DNA of 46,390 nucleotides. Origin: an uncultured Methanomassiliicoccales archaeon (GTDB taxonomy: Archaea; Thermoplasmatota; Thermoplasmata; Methanomassiliicoccales; Methanomethylophilaceae). This document shows positions 8,309-17,743 of this stretch, in pieces (positions within the stretch are counted from its first letter, which is position 1; each line of letters starts with the position of its first letter). Both the position numbers and the translations under genes were made by a program. Under the pieces are notes generated by a model. The model was given only the letters and a program-made list of their open reading frames with translations. It searched no databases and was not told where the DNA came from. The stretch is from positions 1 through 46,390 of the forward strand of contig CAKUXX010000012.1 in the NCBI GenBank assembly GCA_934702355.1. Direction: 5' to 3'.

Positions 8309-8737
8309 GTGGGAAACGGTCTGTATACCGCAAGGAAAATGAAATCTGACCGCCAGAAATTCCGCTGGCTGGACAGGGGATACAAGAAGAGAGTGCTCAA
8401 GCTGAGGGAGAAGTCCGATCCTCTCGAGGGATCGGCACAGGCCCGCGGAATCGTCCTGGAGAAGGTCGGTATCGAGGCTAAACAGCCCAACTCCGCCATC
8501 AGGAAGTGCGTGAAGGTCCAGCTGATCAAGAACGGACGTCAGATCACCGCATTCGCCGTCGGAGACGGTGCCATCAACTTCATCGACGAGCACGATGAGG
8601 TCATGGTCGAAGGTATCGGCGGAAGGATGGGAAGGTCCTACGGAGATATTCCCGGAGTCCGTTACAAAGTCATCAAAGTCAACAACGTCTCCCTCGACCA
8701 GATGGTCAGGGGAAGGACTGACAAGCCTGTGAGATGA
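8309..8737 (+). CDS. rps12: 30S ribosomal protein S12 (uS12)
   Basis: The decoding-centre protein, 142 residues, of archaeal/eukaryotic length. Diagnostic motifs are KQPNSAIRKCVKVQLIKNG, the hallmark S12 loop reaching the decoding site, and GDIPGVRYKVIKV near the C-terminus. The start is a GTG at 8309, with a GAGGTGA Shine-Dalgarno sequence eight to ten bases before it. It is the first gene of the block S12, S7, EF-2, which is then followed by EF-1α and S10. Confidence 0.97.
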   Translation: MGNGLYTARKMKSDRQKFRWLDRGYKKRVLKLREKSDPLEGSAQARGIVLEKVGIEAKQPNSAIRKCVKVQLIKNGRQITAFAVGDGAINFIDEHDEVMVEGIGGRMGRSYGDIPGVRYKVIKVNNVSLDQMVRGRTDKPVR

Positions 8738-8742
8738 TTCAA

Positions 8743-9327
8743 ATGGCAGACGAAATCGTAGCACAGAAAGCACTCATCTTCGGAAAGTACGACACTTCCG
8801 AAGTCGTCGTCAACGACGGTGGACTCGCAAAGTACATCGATCTGACACCCACCAATGTTCCCCACTCCGGTGGAAAACATGCCAACAGGTGGTTCGGAAA
8901 ATCCAAGCTGAGCATCGTTGAGAGGCTCATCAACAACATCATGAGGACCGAGAAGTACACCGGAAAGAAGATGAAGGCGTACAAGACCGTGTCCCAGGCC
9001 TTCGACATCGTGGCCGCCAGGACCAAGAAGAACCCTGTGCAGGTCCTCATCGAGGGTCTCGAGAACGCCGCACCCCGTGAGGAGGTCACCAGGCTCCAGT
9101 TCGGAGGAATCTCCGTGCCCAAGGCCGTCGATGTCTCCCCCCAGAGGAGGCTCGACATCGCACTGAGGAACCTCAGCACCGGTGTCGTCGCTGCTTCCAC
9201 CAAGAACAAGAAGCCCATCTACGAGTGCCTCGCAGACGAGCTTATCCTTGCTGCCAAGGGTGACATCACATCCTACTCTGTCGCTAAGAAAGAGGAAGTC
9301 GAGAGGGTCGCCCAGTCGGCCAGATGA
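8743..9327 (+). CDS. rps7: 30S ribosomal protein S7 (uS7)
   Basis: The primary assembly protein of the small-subunit head, 194 residues. Motifs include HSGGKHANRWFGK, NKSKLSIVERLINN-type helix positions, and SPQRRLDIALRNL. An ATG at 8734 overlaps the rps12 stop, but the ATG at 8743 has a better spaced Shine-Dalgarno (GTGAG at 8728-8732) and gives the usual MADE start. It is translationally close-coupled to rps12 and followed by the EF-2 gene after 17 bases. Confidence 0.96.
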   Translation: MADEIVAQKALIFGKYDTSEVVVNDGGLAKYIDLTPTNVPHSGGKHANRWFGKSKLSIVERLINNIMRTEKYTGKKMKAYKTVSQAFDIVAARTKKNPVQVLIEGLENAAPREEVTRLQFGGISVPKAVDVSPQRRLDIALRNLSTGVVAASTKNKKPIYECLADELILAAKGDITSYSVAKKEEVERVAQSAR

Positions 9328-9344
9328 TACTAAGGTGAGTGTCA

Positions 9345-11585
9345 ATGGGACGTAAAGAGGACAATGCGAAGAAAGCAGTAGAGCTGATGAAGGATCAGAA
9401 GCTCATCAGGAACCTCGGAACAGCCGCTCATATCGATCACGGAAAGACCACATTCTCCGACAACCTGATCGCAGGTGCCGGAATGATGTCCGCCGAGACC
9501 GCCGGAGAGCAGCGTCTGCTCGACTACGACGAGCAGGAGGCCGCAAGGGGAATCACTATCAACGCCGCATCCGCGGCCATGGTCGTTCCGTACAAAGAGC
9601 CCGGAACCAACAAGGTGGACCACTACCTCGTCAACCTCATCGATACCCCCGGTCACGTCGACTTCGGTGGAGATGTTACCAGGGCTATGAGGGCTCTGGA
9701 CGGAGTTTACATCCTCTGCTGTGCGGTCGAGGGAATCATGCCCCAGACCGAGACAGTCATCAGGCAGGCTCTGAAAGAGAGGGTCAGGCCCATGCTGTTC
9801 ATCAACAAGGTCGACAGGGCCATCGTCGAGCAGCAGCTCACACCCCAGATGATGATCGACAAGTTCTCGAAGATCATCACCGAGTTCAACCAGAAGATCA
9901 TGGACATCCTGCCCGCACCCCTCAACAAGCAGTGGCAGGTCAGCCTCCAGGACGGTACCGTCGCTCTGGGATCCGCATACAACAACTGGGCGGTTTCCAT
10001 CCCCTACCTCCAGAGGCCCGAACTCAAGAAGATCGGAATGAACCTCACAAAGGTCTTCGAGTACTGCGCCAGGGAAGGCGGACAGGCCGAGCTCGCAAAG
10101 CTGATCCCCCTTGCCGATGTCGCACTGGAGATGGCCATCAACCACGTCCCCAACCCCATCGATGCACAGAAGGTCCGTATCCCCGTCATCTGGAAGGGAG
10201 ACCTCGACTCCTCGATCGGAAAGCAGATGCTGAACTGCGACCCCAACGGAGAGGTCGCAATGATGGTCACCAAGATCATCATGGACAAGCAGGCTGGAGA
10301 GATCGCCATCGGAAGGCTGTTCTCCGGAACAGTCAGGAAGGGACAGACCCTCTACATCGCCGGAATGCCCAACCCCCAGAGGGTTCAGACAGTCGCACTC
10401 ATGGTCGGATCCGACAGGACACCCATCGAGGAGTGTAAGGCCGGAAACATCGTGGCCCTGACAGGACTCAAGGACGCCATCGCAGGAAGCACCGTTTCAT
10501 CCCTCAAGGACATGGAGCCCTTCGAGAAGATGGCCCACTACTCCGAGCCCGTCATCACAAAGGCCATCGAGGCCAAGAACATGGCAGACCTGCCCAAGCT
10601 GGTCGAGGTCCTCAGGATCATCGCCAAGGCAGATCCCTCTCTGAACATCGAGATCAACAACGAGACCGGAGAGCACCTCATGTCCGGTATGGGAGAGCTC
10701 CACTTGGAGATCACCGAGTACAGGATCGTCAACGAGCAGGGAGTGGACATCATCTCCTCGCCTCCGATCGTCGTGTACCAGGAGTCCGTCAAGGGATCCA
10801 ACCCGTCCGAGTTCGAGGGTAAGTCGCCCAACAAGCACAACAAGTTCTACTTCATCGTCAGTCCTCTCGAGGAGTCCGTCAAGGACGCCATCCGCAAGAG
10901 CGAGATCGATGTGGACTCCAAGATCAAGGACCCCAAGGCCCTGGCCAAACAGCTCATGGATCTTGGAATGAGCGATGTCGAGGCAAAAGGTGTCGTCGCA
11001 TTCAAGAACAACAATGTTCTGATCGACTGCACCAAGGGTATCCAGTACCTCCATGAGACCATGGAGCTTGTGAAGCAGTCCTTCGAAGAGGCCATGATGA
11101 GGGGACCCCTCGCCAACGAGAAGGTCTCCGGACTCAAGGTCTGCCTCATGGATGCCAAGCTGCACGAGGATACAATCCACAGAGGTCCCGCACAGATCAT
11201 CCCTGCAGTCAGGGACGGTATCTACGGAGCCATGTGTCAGGCCGGAAGGATCCTTCTGGAGCCTATGCAGAAGCTGTTCATCAGTGTGCCCCCCGACTAC
11301 ATGGGTGGAGCAGTCAACCTGATCAACCAGCGCCGCGGAACCATCCTCGAGATGGGACAGGAGGGCGCAGATTCCACAGTGACCGCAGAGGTACCTGTCG
11401 CAGACATGTTCGGATTCTCGTCCGATATCCGCGGATCCACACAGGGTCGTGCAATCTGGTCCATCGAGAATGCAGGATTCCACCAGGTCCCGCCCGAGCT
11501 TCAGAAGAAGATCGTCACCGAGATCAGGACCCGCAAGGGATTGAATCCCGAGCCTTACGACGCCGGATACTACGCCGGTCTCTGA
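9345..11585 (+). CDS. Translation elongation factor aEF-2
   Basis: The translocation GTPase, 746 residues. It has the G1 motif AHIDHGKTT, G3 DTPGHVDF and G4 NKVD. Domain IV carries the loop HEDTIHRGPAQ, in which His612 is the expected diphthamide site and ADP-ribosylation target. The start is taken at the ATG at 9345, six bases after an AAGGTGAG Shine-Dalgarno; a GTG at 9339 is in frame. It is encoded in the str-like block after S12 and S7, as in most Euryarchaeota. Confidence 0.97.
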   Translation: MGRKEDNAKKAVELMKDQKLIRNLGTAAHIDHGKTTFSDNLIAGAGMMSAETAGEQRLLDYDEQEAARGITINAASAAMVVPYKEPGTNKVDHYLVNLIDTPGHVDFGGDVTRAMRALDGVYILCCAVEGIMPQTETVIRQALKERVRPMLFINKVDRAIVEQQLTPQMMIDKFSKIITEFNQKIMDILPAPLNKQWQVSLQDGTVALGSAYNNWAVSIPYLQRPELKKIGMNLTKVFEYCAREGGQAELAKLIPLADVALEMAINHVPNPIDAQKVRIPVIWKGDLDSSIGKQMLNCDPNGEVAMMVTKIIMDKQAGEIAIGRLFSGTVRKGQTLYIAGMPNPQRVQTVALMVGSDRTPIEECKAGNIVALTGLKDAIAGSTVSSLKDMEPFEKMAHYSEPVITKAIEAKNMADLPKLVEVLRIIAKADPSLNIEINNETGEHLMSGMGELHLEITEYRIVNEQGVDIISSPPIVVYQESVKGSNPSEFEGKSPNKHNKFYFIVSPLEESVKDAIRKSEIDVDSKIKDPKALAKQLMDLGMSDVEAKGVVAFKNNNVLIDCTKGIQYLHETMELVKQSFEEAMMRGPLANEKVSGLKVCLMDAKLHEDTIHRGPAQIIPAVRDGIYGAMCQAGRILLEPMQKLFISVPPDYMGGAVNLINQRRGTILEMGQEGADSTVTAEVPVADMFGFSSDIRGSTQGRAIWSIENAGFHQVPPELQKKIVTEIRTRKGLNPEPYDAGYYAGL

Positions 11586-11608
11586 GGTTGAGAAGACAGT
11601 CAGTCACC

Positions 11609-11617
11609 TTTAAATAC
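11609..11617 (+). promoter_or_regulatory. TATA box for the EF-1α gene
   Basis: TTTAAATAC lies about 50 bases before the ATG at 11665, so EF-1α can be transcribed independently of EF-2. A GGAGGA Shine-Dalgarno precedes the ATG. Confidence 0.55.
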
Positions 11618-11664
11618 AAACACCTTATCGCACGCACTAGCGTTCCACAAACGGAGGAATAAAA

Positions 11665-12930
11665 ATGGCAGAGAAAGAGCACATGAATCTGGTCATCATC
11701 GGCCACGTCGACCACGGAAAGTCCACCCTCACCGGTAGGATCCTCCTGGAGACCGGCGCGATCGATCCCCACATCGTCGAGAAATACAAGAAAGAGGCAG
11801 AGGAGAAAGGAAAGGGATCCTTCTACTTCGCATGGGTCATGGACGGACTCAAAGAGGAGAGGGAGAGAGGAGTTACTATCGATGTCGCTCACAAGAAGTT
11901 CTACACCGACAAGTACTACTTCACCGTCATCGACGCCCCCGGTCACCGTGACTTCGTCAAGAACATGATCACCGGAACCTCCCAGGCCGATGCCGCTATC
12001 ATCACCTGTTCCGCTATCGAGGGACCCCAGGCTCAGACCAAGGAGCACGTCTTCCTCGCTACCACACTCGGTGTCAAGCAGATCATCGTCGCCATCAACA
12101 AGATGGATGCAGTCAAGTACGACGAGGCCAAGTACAACGAGGCCAAAGATGCAATGATCAAGCTCATGAAGATGGTCGGAGTCAAGACCGATGAAGTTCC
12201 CTTCATCCCCGTTTCCGCCTACATGGGAGACAACATCAAGGTCGCTTCCGCTAACACCCCCTGGTACAAGGGACCCACCCTCATACAGGCTCTCGACAAC
12301 CTCAAGGTTCCCGAGAAGCACACCGAGAAGCCCCTCAGGCTTCCTATCCAGGATGTTTACACCATCACCGGTATCGGAACCGTTCCTGTCGGACGTGTCG
12401 AGACTGGTGTCCTGAAGCCCAACATGAAGGTCATGTTCGAGCCCTCCCACGTTCCTGGAGAGGTCAAGTCCATCGAGATGCACCACGAGCAGCTGCCTCA
12501 GGCTCTTCCTGGAGACAACGTCGGATTCAACGTCCGTGGAGTCGCCAAGAACGACATCAAGAGGGGAGACGTTGCCGGACCCGTCGACAACCCGCCGTCC
12601 GTCGCAAAGACCTTCACCGCTCAGATCGTCGTGCTGAACCACCCGTCCGTCATCACAGTCGGATACACCCCCGTGTTCCACTGCCACACCACCCAGACGG
12701 CATGCAGGTTCGTCGAGCTCATCAAGACCATCGACCCCAAGTCCGGACAGGTCAAGGCAGATCACCCTGACTTCCTCAAGACTGGAGACATCGCTGTCGT
12801 CAAGCTCGAGCCCACAAAGCCCATGGTCATTGAGACTGCAAAAGAGTTCCCGCCTCTCGGAAGGTTCGCCATCCGTGATATGGGACAGACCGTCGCTGCT
12901 GGAATGTGCATCGAAGTTGAGAAGGCTTGA
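11665..12930 (+). CDS. tuf: Translation elongation factor aEF-1α (EF-Tu homologue)
   Basis: Delivers aminoacyl-tRNA to the ribosome. The product is 421 residues, the archaeal length. The P-loop GHVDHGKST is at 13-21, the switch-II motif is DAPGHRDF and G4 is NKMD. Domains 2 and 3 are complete, ending GMCIEVEKA. The strong GGAGGA Shine-Dalgarno and own TATA box fit a highly expressed gene. S10 follows after 39 bases, a conserved archaeal arrangement. Confidence 0.97.
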   Translation: MAEKEHMNLVIIGHVDHGKSTLTGRILLETGAIDPHIVEKYKKEAEEKGKGSFYFAWVMDGLKEERERGVTIDVAHKKFYTDKYYFTVIDAPGHRDFVKNMITGTSQADAAIITCSAIEGPQAQTKEHVFLATTLGVKQIIVAINKMDAVKYDEAKYNEAKDAMIKLMKMVGVKTDEVPFIPVSAYMGDNIKVASANTPWYKGPTLIQALDNLKVPEKHTEKPLRLPIQDVYTITGIGTVPVGRVETGVLKPNMKVMFEPSHVPGEVKSIEMHHEQLPQALPGDNVGFNVRGVAKNDIKRGDVAGPVDNPPSVAKTFTAQIVVLNHPSVITVGYTPVFHCHTTQTACRFVELIKTIDPKSGQVKADHPDFLKTGDIAVVKLEPTKPMVIETAKEFPPLGRFAIRDMGQTVAAGMCIEVEKA

Positions 12931-12969
12931 ATGCCTTTTCACTTTCACCTTATCTCTAAGGGATAAAAG

Positions 12970-13284
12970 ATGTCACAGCGCGCAAGAATCTCTCTCAGCG
13001 GCACCGATCCTGCAAAGGTCGACAGTGTCTGCGCCCAGATCAAAGGGATTTCCCAGAGGACCGGCGTGGATATCCGCGGGCCTGTACCCCTTCCCACAAA
13101 GAAGCTGAAGGTACCCTGCAGGAAGAGTCCCGACGGAGAGGGAAGCGAGACCTGGGATCGCTGGGAGATGCGCATCCACAAGAGGCTCATTGATCTGGAC
13201 GCCGACGAGCGTGCCCTTAGGCAGCTCATGAGGATCCAGGTCCCCGATGGCGTCAACATCGAGATTGTGCTTCGTAGCGCATAA
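12970..13284 (+). CDS. rps10: 30S ribosomal protein S10 (uS10)
   Basis: A 104-residue small-subunit head protein. It has the family core RGPVPLPTKKLKVPCRKSPDGEG and the helix MRIHKRLIDLDADERALRQL, and ends VNIEIVLR. It is located after EF-1α as is usual in archaea. It is followed at once by a strong hairpin terminator. Confidence 0.96.
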   Translation: MSQRARISLSGTDPAKVDSVCAQIKGISQRTGVDIRGPVPLPTKKLKVPCRKSPDGEGSETWDRWEMRIHKRLIDLDADERALRQLMRIQVPDGVNIEIVLRSA

Positions 13285-13293
13285 ACCATTAAA

Positions 13294-13311
13294 GGGGGGA
13301 TTCGTCCCCCC
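13294..13311 (+). terminator. Strong terminator after rps10
   Basis: GGGGGGA-TTCG-TCCCCCC is a 7-bp stem with a UUCG tetraloop ten bases after the S10 stop, with a T-rich run about 15 bases further on. Confidence 0.7.
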
Positions 13312-13378
13312 GTCCACAAACCCATTATTCTTCTTCTGAACCCATTCCTGCATCCGTTCTGCATCGTCGCAACTTAGG

Positions 13379-13387
13379 TTTTTAATA
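13379..13387 (+). promoter_or_regulatory. TATA box for ilvD
   Basis: TTTTTAATA sits about 35 bases before the ATG at 13419. The predicted transcript start is within ten bases of that codon. Confidence 0.45.
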
Positions 13388-13418
13388 CTCCTCTGGAATC
13401 GCTCATGCAGTGATCGTG

Positions 13419-15065
13419 ATGAGAAGCGATGCAGTCAAGCAGGGACCTGCCGCAGCTCCGCAGAGAAGTCTGCTCAGGGCCGACGGTCTGTCCGATGAAG
13501 ATTTTGACAAACCATTCATAGGCATTGCCAACTCCTGGAATGAGATCGTTCCCGGACATATACATCTGAATGAGATCGTCGAAGCCGTCAAGGAAGGAAT
13601 CATCGAGGCCGGCGGAAGACCGTTCACCTTCGGAGTTCCCGCAGTCTGCGACGGAATCGCAATGGGCCACAAGGGGATGAGATATTCCCTGATCTCCAGG
13701 GAGGTCATATCCGACTGCTGCGAGGTCATGGTCGAAGGACACGCCCTCGACGGATGGGTCGGTGTCTCCAATTGCGACAAGGTCACCCCCGGAATGCTCA
13801 TGGCCATGGGTAGGATGAACGTTCCCGGACTGATCGTCACCGGCGGTGCTATGGAGCCCGGAATAGGAAAGAACGGCAACATGGACCTCCAGTCCGTCTT
13901 CGAGGCGGTCGGAGCGTACAGCGCAGGGACCATCGACGAGAACGAGCTTCACACCGTCGAATGCACCGCATGCCCCGGACGCGGAAGCTGCTCCGGACTA
14001 TTCACCGCCAACACAATGGCCTGTCTCACGGAGACGCTCGGTATCAGTCTCACAGGCTGTGCCACGGCACTTGCCGACGACAACAGGAAGCTGCAGATCG
14101 CCAGGGAGACCGGAAGGCGCATCGTCGAGATGGTCAAGAAGGACATCAAGCCCCGCGATATAGTCACGCGTGACTCGTTCCGCAACGCCATCAGGGTCGA
14201 TATGGCCATCGGCGGTTCCACCAACACCGCACTTCACCTTCCCGCGATCTCCAAGGATTTCGGATGCCCCGTCACTCTCGATGATTTCGATGAGATCTCA
14301 AGGGACACACCTCATATCACAAGTCTGAGGCCTGCAGGACCGTACGCGATCAAGGACCTTGACCGTGCCGGCGGAATACCCGCAGTCCTGAAGATCCTCA
14401 AGGACAAGCTCGTCGATCTCCCCACCGCCAACGGAAAGACGATCTTCGAGATCGCAGATTCCGCTGTCGTCAAGGATGACGATGTTCTCAGATCCCAGGA
14501 CAACCCCTATCATAAACAGGGTGGAATCGCTGTCCTCAAAGGAAACCTCGCACCAGAGGGTTCTGTCATCAAACAGGCCGCAGTCAGCCCCAAGATGATG
14601 CAGTTCAGCGGAAGGGCACGTGTTTTCGACGGCGAAGCCGCCGCGGCAGAGGCAATAACATCCGGACAGATCGTTGCCGGTGACGTCGTCGTCATCAGGT
14701 ACGAAGGTCCCAAAGGTGCCCCCGGAATGCCCGAGATGCTCTCGCCCACCAGTCTGATTATCGGAAGGGGTCTCGGAGAGTCCGTTGCACTGATCACCGA
14801 CGGAAGGTTCTCCGGAGCTTCTAGAGGCGGTGCGATCGGCCACGTCTCACCCGAGGCATATGCCGGCGGACCCATCGCAGCAGTCAGAGACGGGGACATA
14901 ATCGATATCGACATCCCTGCGAGGAAGCTCAGCGTCCGCCTCACCGATGAAGAGATCGCTCAGCGCATGAAGGATTTCAAACCGCTCGAGCGCCCCGTGG
15001 TCGGTGTCCAGAGGAAATACAGGAAACTGGTCTCCAGCGGTTCCGACGGAGCATACCTCTACTGA
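13419..15065 (+). CDS. ilvD: Dihydroxy-acid dehydratase
   Basis: Dehydrates 2,3-dihydroxy-isovalerate and its methyl homologue in valine, leucine and isoleucine synthesis. The enzyme has 548 residues and an iron-sulfur cluster. Cluster and active-site motifs are SNCDKVTPGM, the CPGRGSCSGLFTANTM segment, and the C-terminal GRFSGASRGGAIGHVSPEA. I start at the ATG at 13419, because the canonical N-terminus is MRSD..K; a GTG at 13410 is in frame. No other branched-chain biosynthesis gene is nearby, so it is an isolated member of its pathway here. Confidence 0.96.
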   Translation: MRSDAVKQGPAAAPQRSLLRADGLSDEDFDKPFIGIANSWNEIVPGHIHLNEIVEAVKEGIIEAGGRPFTFGVPAVCDGIAMGHKGMRYSLISREVISDCCEVMVEGHALDGWVGVSNCDKVTPGMLMAMGRMNVPGLIVTGGAMEPGIGKNGNMDLQSVFEAVGAYSAGTIDENELHTVECTACPGRGSCSGLFTANTMACLTETLGISLTGCATALADDNRKLQIARETGRRIVEMVKKDIKPRDIVTRDSFRNAIRVDMAIGGSTNTALHLPAISKDFGCPVTLDDFDEISRDTPHITSLRPAGPYAIKDLDRAGGIPAVLKILKDKLVDLPTANGKTIFEIADSAVVKDDDVLRSQDNPYHKQGGIAVLKGNLAPEGSVIKQAAVSPKMMQFSGRARVFDGEAAAAEAITSGQIVAGDVVVIRYEGPKGAPGMPEMLSPTSLIIGRGLGESVALITDGRFSGASRGGAIGHVSPEAYAGGPIAAVRDGDIIDIDIPARKLSVRLTDEEIAQRMKDFKPLERPVVGVQRKYRKLVSSGSDGAYLY

Positions 15066-15069
15066 TCGA

Positions 15070-15086
15070 TCCGGACAGACTCCGGA
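15070..15086 (+). terminator. Weak hairpin after ilvD
   Basis: TCCGGA, a 5-base loop, then TCCGGA (self-complementary). The 6-bp stem lies a few bases after the stop codon and is followed by a C/T-rich stretch. Confidence 0.35.
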
Positions 15087-15165
15087 CCTAAACCCCTTCC
15101 CCTACCATCTTTTTCATGTAGCAGAGAAACAACTTAAACGGACATCACGAATGACATCCGATAAG

Positions 15166-16695
15166 ATGTCTGAGAGCTATTATCTAGGATTCGACGCAGG
15201 AACCCAGAGCGTCAAGGTCGCTGTGTACTCATCCGACGGTATATGTGTTGCACAGGCCACAAATCCTACGACCATCCGTTATCCGGCCCCGCGCTGTGTC
15301 GAGATGGATGCTGATGAATACCTCAGGCTTACGATCAAAGGCATGGCCCAATGCACCGAGATCATGAGGGCCAACGGATTGGATGCGGGCAGGATATGTT
15401 CAGTCATGGGGGACGGGATAATCTGCGGTATCGTCGGTGTGGATTCCAACGGGGATGCCGTGACGCCGTTCATCAACTATCTGGATTCCCGTACCCAGGA
15501 TGATGCCGATAGTATCAACAGCATGAAACTGGACATCTGGGCGCAGGAGACGGGGAATGCCGAGGCAAGCTGCATGTTCCCGGCTATGATCGCCAGATGG
15601 TTCCTGTCGAACGGTGTCCGCTGTGAGAAATTCGTACACAATGCTCCGTACATCCTCTCTCACCTTGCGGGTCTTCACGCATCCGATTCGTTCATCGACC
15701 AGGGTGCGATGTCCGGTTGGGGCCTGGGATACGATGTGACGTCCAAGAGATGGTCCGACGAACAGCTGGACATCCTGGGATTGAACAGATCTTACATGCC
15801 CCGTGTCGTGAAGGCATGGGATGTCGTCGGTCATCTGACTGACGAGATCGCAGAGATGACCGGATTGCCCTCAGGGATACCCATCTGCGGCGGTGCCGGA
15901 GATACCATGCAGTCCATGATCGGCTGCGGCATCACGGCTCCGGGGATGGCAGTGGACGTCGCAGGCACATGTGCGATGTTCTGCGTATCTACGGATGGCA
16001 TCAATCCGTCATTGAGTGTTCCCGGTTCCGGACTGATATTCAATAGCGGCACCTTGGATGATACGTACTTCTACTGGGGCTTCATCCGTACCGGAGGTCT
16101 GTCCCTCAGATGGTTCAAGGACAGTGTCTATGGTGGGGACATAGATTATCCCGATCTGAGCAAGGGTGCGGCTTCCGTGCCTGCCGGTTCCAGAGGAGTT
16201 ACATTCCTCCCGTATCTGACCGGAGGATATGGTGACATGAACGATGCCAGTGGAGCATTCCTCAATATGACTCTTGACACCGATCGTTCCGTTCTCTGGC
16301 GTTCGGTTCTGGAAGCGATCGGATACGATTACATGACCGTCACAGACACATATCGCGAGGCAGGCGTGGACCTGTCCAAGATAATAATTACCGAGGGCGG
16401 AAGTACCGATGATGTCTGGAATCAGATCAAGTCCGATATGATCGGGTCGGACGCCGTGGTGATGAAGACCCGCGGCGGAGCGGTGATGACTGATTGTGTC
16501 ACGGCCGCTTATGCAGTCGGCGACGTATCGGATATACTGGATGCCATGGGCTCGGTGACCGAGGTCGACCGCAGTTTCACTCCGAATAGGGCCAACACCG
16601 AGGTCTACCGTGAATCATACAAGGCCCGTTCCGTCGTAATGGATGGGATGAAAGGGGTTTTTCCAGTACTGAAGGATATGAACTCCATCAGGTGA
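15166..16695 (+). CDS. FGGY-family carbohydrate kinase (xylulokinase-like)
   Basis: An ATP-dependent sugar or polyol kinase of 509 residues with the ASKHA fold. Seen are the N-terminal phosphate motif YLGFDAGTQSVKVAV, the substrate-side region FINYLDSRTQDD, the ADP-binding segment GGAGDTMQSMIGCG and the FGGY_C signature region ITEGGSTDDVWNQIKSD. The closest type I can name is xylulokinase/FGGY kinases of unknown sugar. The start is uncertain: a TATA-like AACTTAAAC at 15131 favours the ATG at 15166, but an ATG at 15151 is in frame. Its 3' end overlaps the convergent tyrA gene by 8 bases. Sugar kinases of this class are unusual in methanogens and acquisition from bacteria is possible. Confidence 0.85.
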   Translation: MSESYYLGFDAGTQSVKVAVYSSDGICVAQATNPTTIRYPAPRCVEMDADEYLRLTIKGMAQCTEIMRANGLDAGRICSVMGDGIICGIVGVDSNGDAVTPFINYLDSRTQDDADSINSMKLDIWAQETGNAEASCMFPAMIARWFLSNGVRCEKFVHNAPYILSHLAGLHASDSFIDQGAMSGWGLGYDVTSKRWSDEQLDILGLNRSYMPRVVKAWDVVGHLTDEIAEMTGLPSGIPICGGAGDTMQSMIGCGITAPGMAVDVAGTCAMFCVSTDGINPSLSVPGSGLIFNSGTLDDTYFYWGFIRTGGLSLRWFKDSVYGGDIDYPDLSKGAASVPAGSRGVTFLPYLTGGYGDMNDASGAFLNMTLDTDRSVLWRSVLEAIGYDYMTVTDTYREAGVDLSKIIITEGGSTDDVWNQIKSDMIGSDAVVMKTRGGAVMTDCVTAAYAVGDVSDILDAMGSVTEVDRSFTPNRANTEVYRESYKARSVVMDGMKGVFPVLKDMNSIR

Positions 16696-17743
16696 AGTAT
16701 TCTCTGCCCTTGTCCATCAGATCCTTGAATGCCTCCGGATTGTCGGCCAGAGCCGCTTCGACGACATCGTGCACGGCGCGGTCGAACTCTCCGAGCATCT
16801 CCTCACGGTAAGCGTTCAGATGTTGGATCTCGTAGTACAGGTACGGGTCCTCCAGGGCCACGGATTCGTTGGTGTCCATCAGCTTGTTGTATGTGGTGGA
16901 TGCCACGGACTTCATGTCCTCGAAGTCTATGCCGCTTCTCTCTAGAACGGTGAAGAACGCTATGTTGACGGCATGGCTCAGGCCCAGGACGTATGACATG
17001 TACATGTCGTGTTTCTCGATGGGCATCGTCTTGATATTGGCTCCGTGATTGCCTAGCAGCGATATCACCGATTTCACGGCATCTTCCGAACCGCAGTCGC
17101 ATACCAGGAGGTTCCTGTCGTACATTGACTCGGCGGACGGTCCGAACATGGGATGCACCGAACAGGCCATTCTGTGCTTTCCCATCTCCCTGAGTGTGTC
17201 TGCGAAGGGGGATTTCAGGGATGCTATGTCGAGGATCAGTGTATCCTTGGGACAAATATCATCGAGCTTCTCCAGGATGCCGCGGGTGCGGGAGATAGGT
17301 ACTGACACAATCACGGTGTCGGACCATTTCGCATCGTCCAGTGTGAGTCCGTTTCCGGATGACGGGTCTATGATGTCCACCCTGTGTCCGGATTGTTTGA
17401 GAAGATCGGCGAACCATCTGCCCATCTTCCCGTTACCGCCGACTATCGAGACGTGGCGCATCTCCGTCGAGCTCCTGGGCAGGGATGCCTGGACCTCGAT
17501 CGATTCCTGCATCAGGATCCTGCATACATGTTCTGCATAGACGGGGTTCATGCCGTGTTCCAATGCGAATCCTCTGTAGCGGTCTATGACGTTCTTCTCC
17601 TGCGCCATGTTCCTGACAGGGGCGTTGCGTGCGACCTTGTCCTCGCCGACGATGCGGGCCAGTTCCAGTCTCTTCTCCATGAGTCTGAGGATCTCGAGAT
17701 CGATCTCCCCGATACCATTCCTTGCTTCTTCGAGTTCCATCAT
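16688..17743 (-). CDS. tyrA: Chorismate mutase / prephenate dehydrogenase (bifunctional TyrA)
   Basis: Converts chorismate to prephenate and then to 4-hydroxyphenylpyruvate, the tyrosine branch. Of 351 residues, the first ~90 are an AroQ-type chorismate mutase (IGEIDLEILRLMEKRLELA ... IMQESIEVQ-like helices). From ~95 there is a Rossmann NAD-binding domain (VSIVGGNGKMGRWFADLL), then the helical dehydrogenase domain with the catalytic-histidine region CSVHPMFGPS. The ATG overlaps the aroC stop in an ATGA. It is the last gene of the aromatic operon. No terminator hairpin is visible because the gene runs into the convergent kinase gene. Confidence 0.92.
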   Translation of the reverse strand: MMELEEARNGIGEIDLEILRLMEKRLELARIVGEDKVARNAPVRNMAQEKNVIDRYRGFALEHGMNPVYAEHVCRILMQESIEVQASLPRSSTEMRHVSIVGGNGKMGRWFADLLKQSGHRVDIIDPSSGNGLTLDDAKWSDTVIVSVPISRTRGILEKLDDICPKDTLILDIASLKSPFADTLREMGKHRMACSVHPMFGPSAESMYDRNLLVCDCGSEDAVKSVISLLGNHGANIKTMPIEKHDMYMSYVLGLSHAVNIAFFTVLERSGIDFEDMKSVASTTYNKLMDTNESVALEDPYLYYEIQHLNAYREEMLGEFDRAVHDVVEAALADNPEAFKDLMDKGREYFT

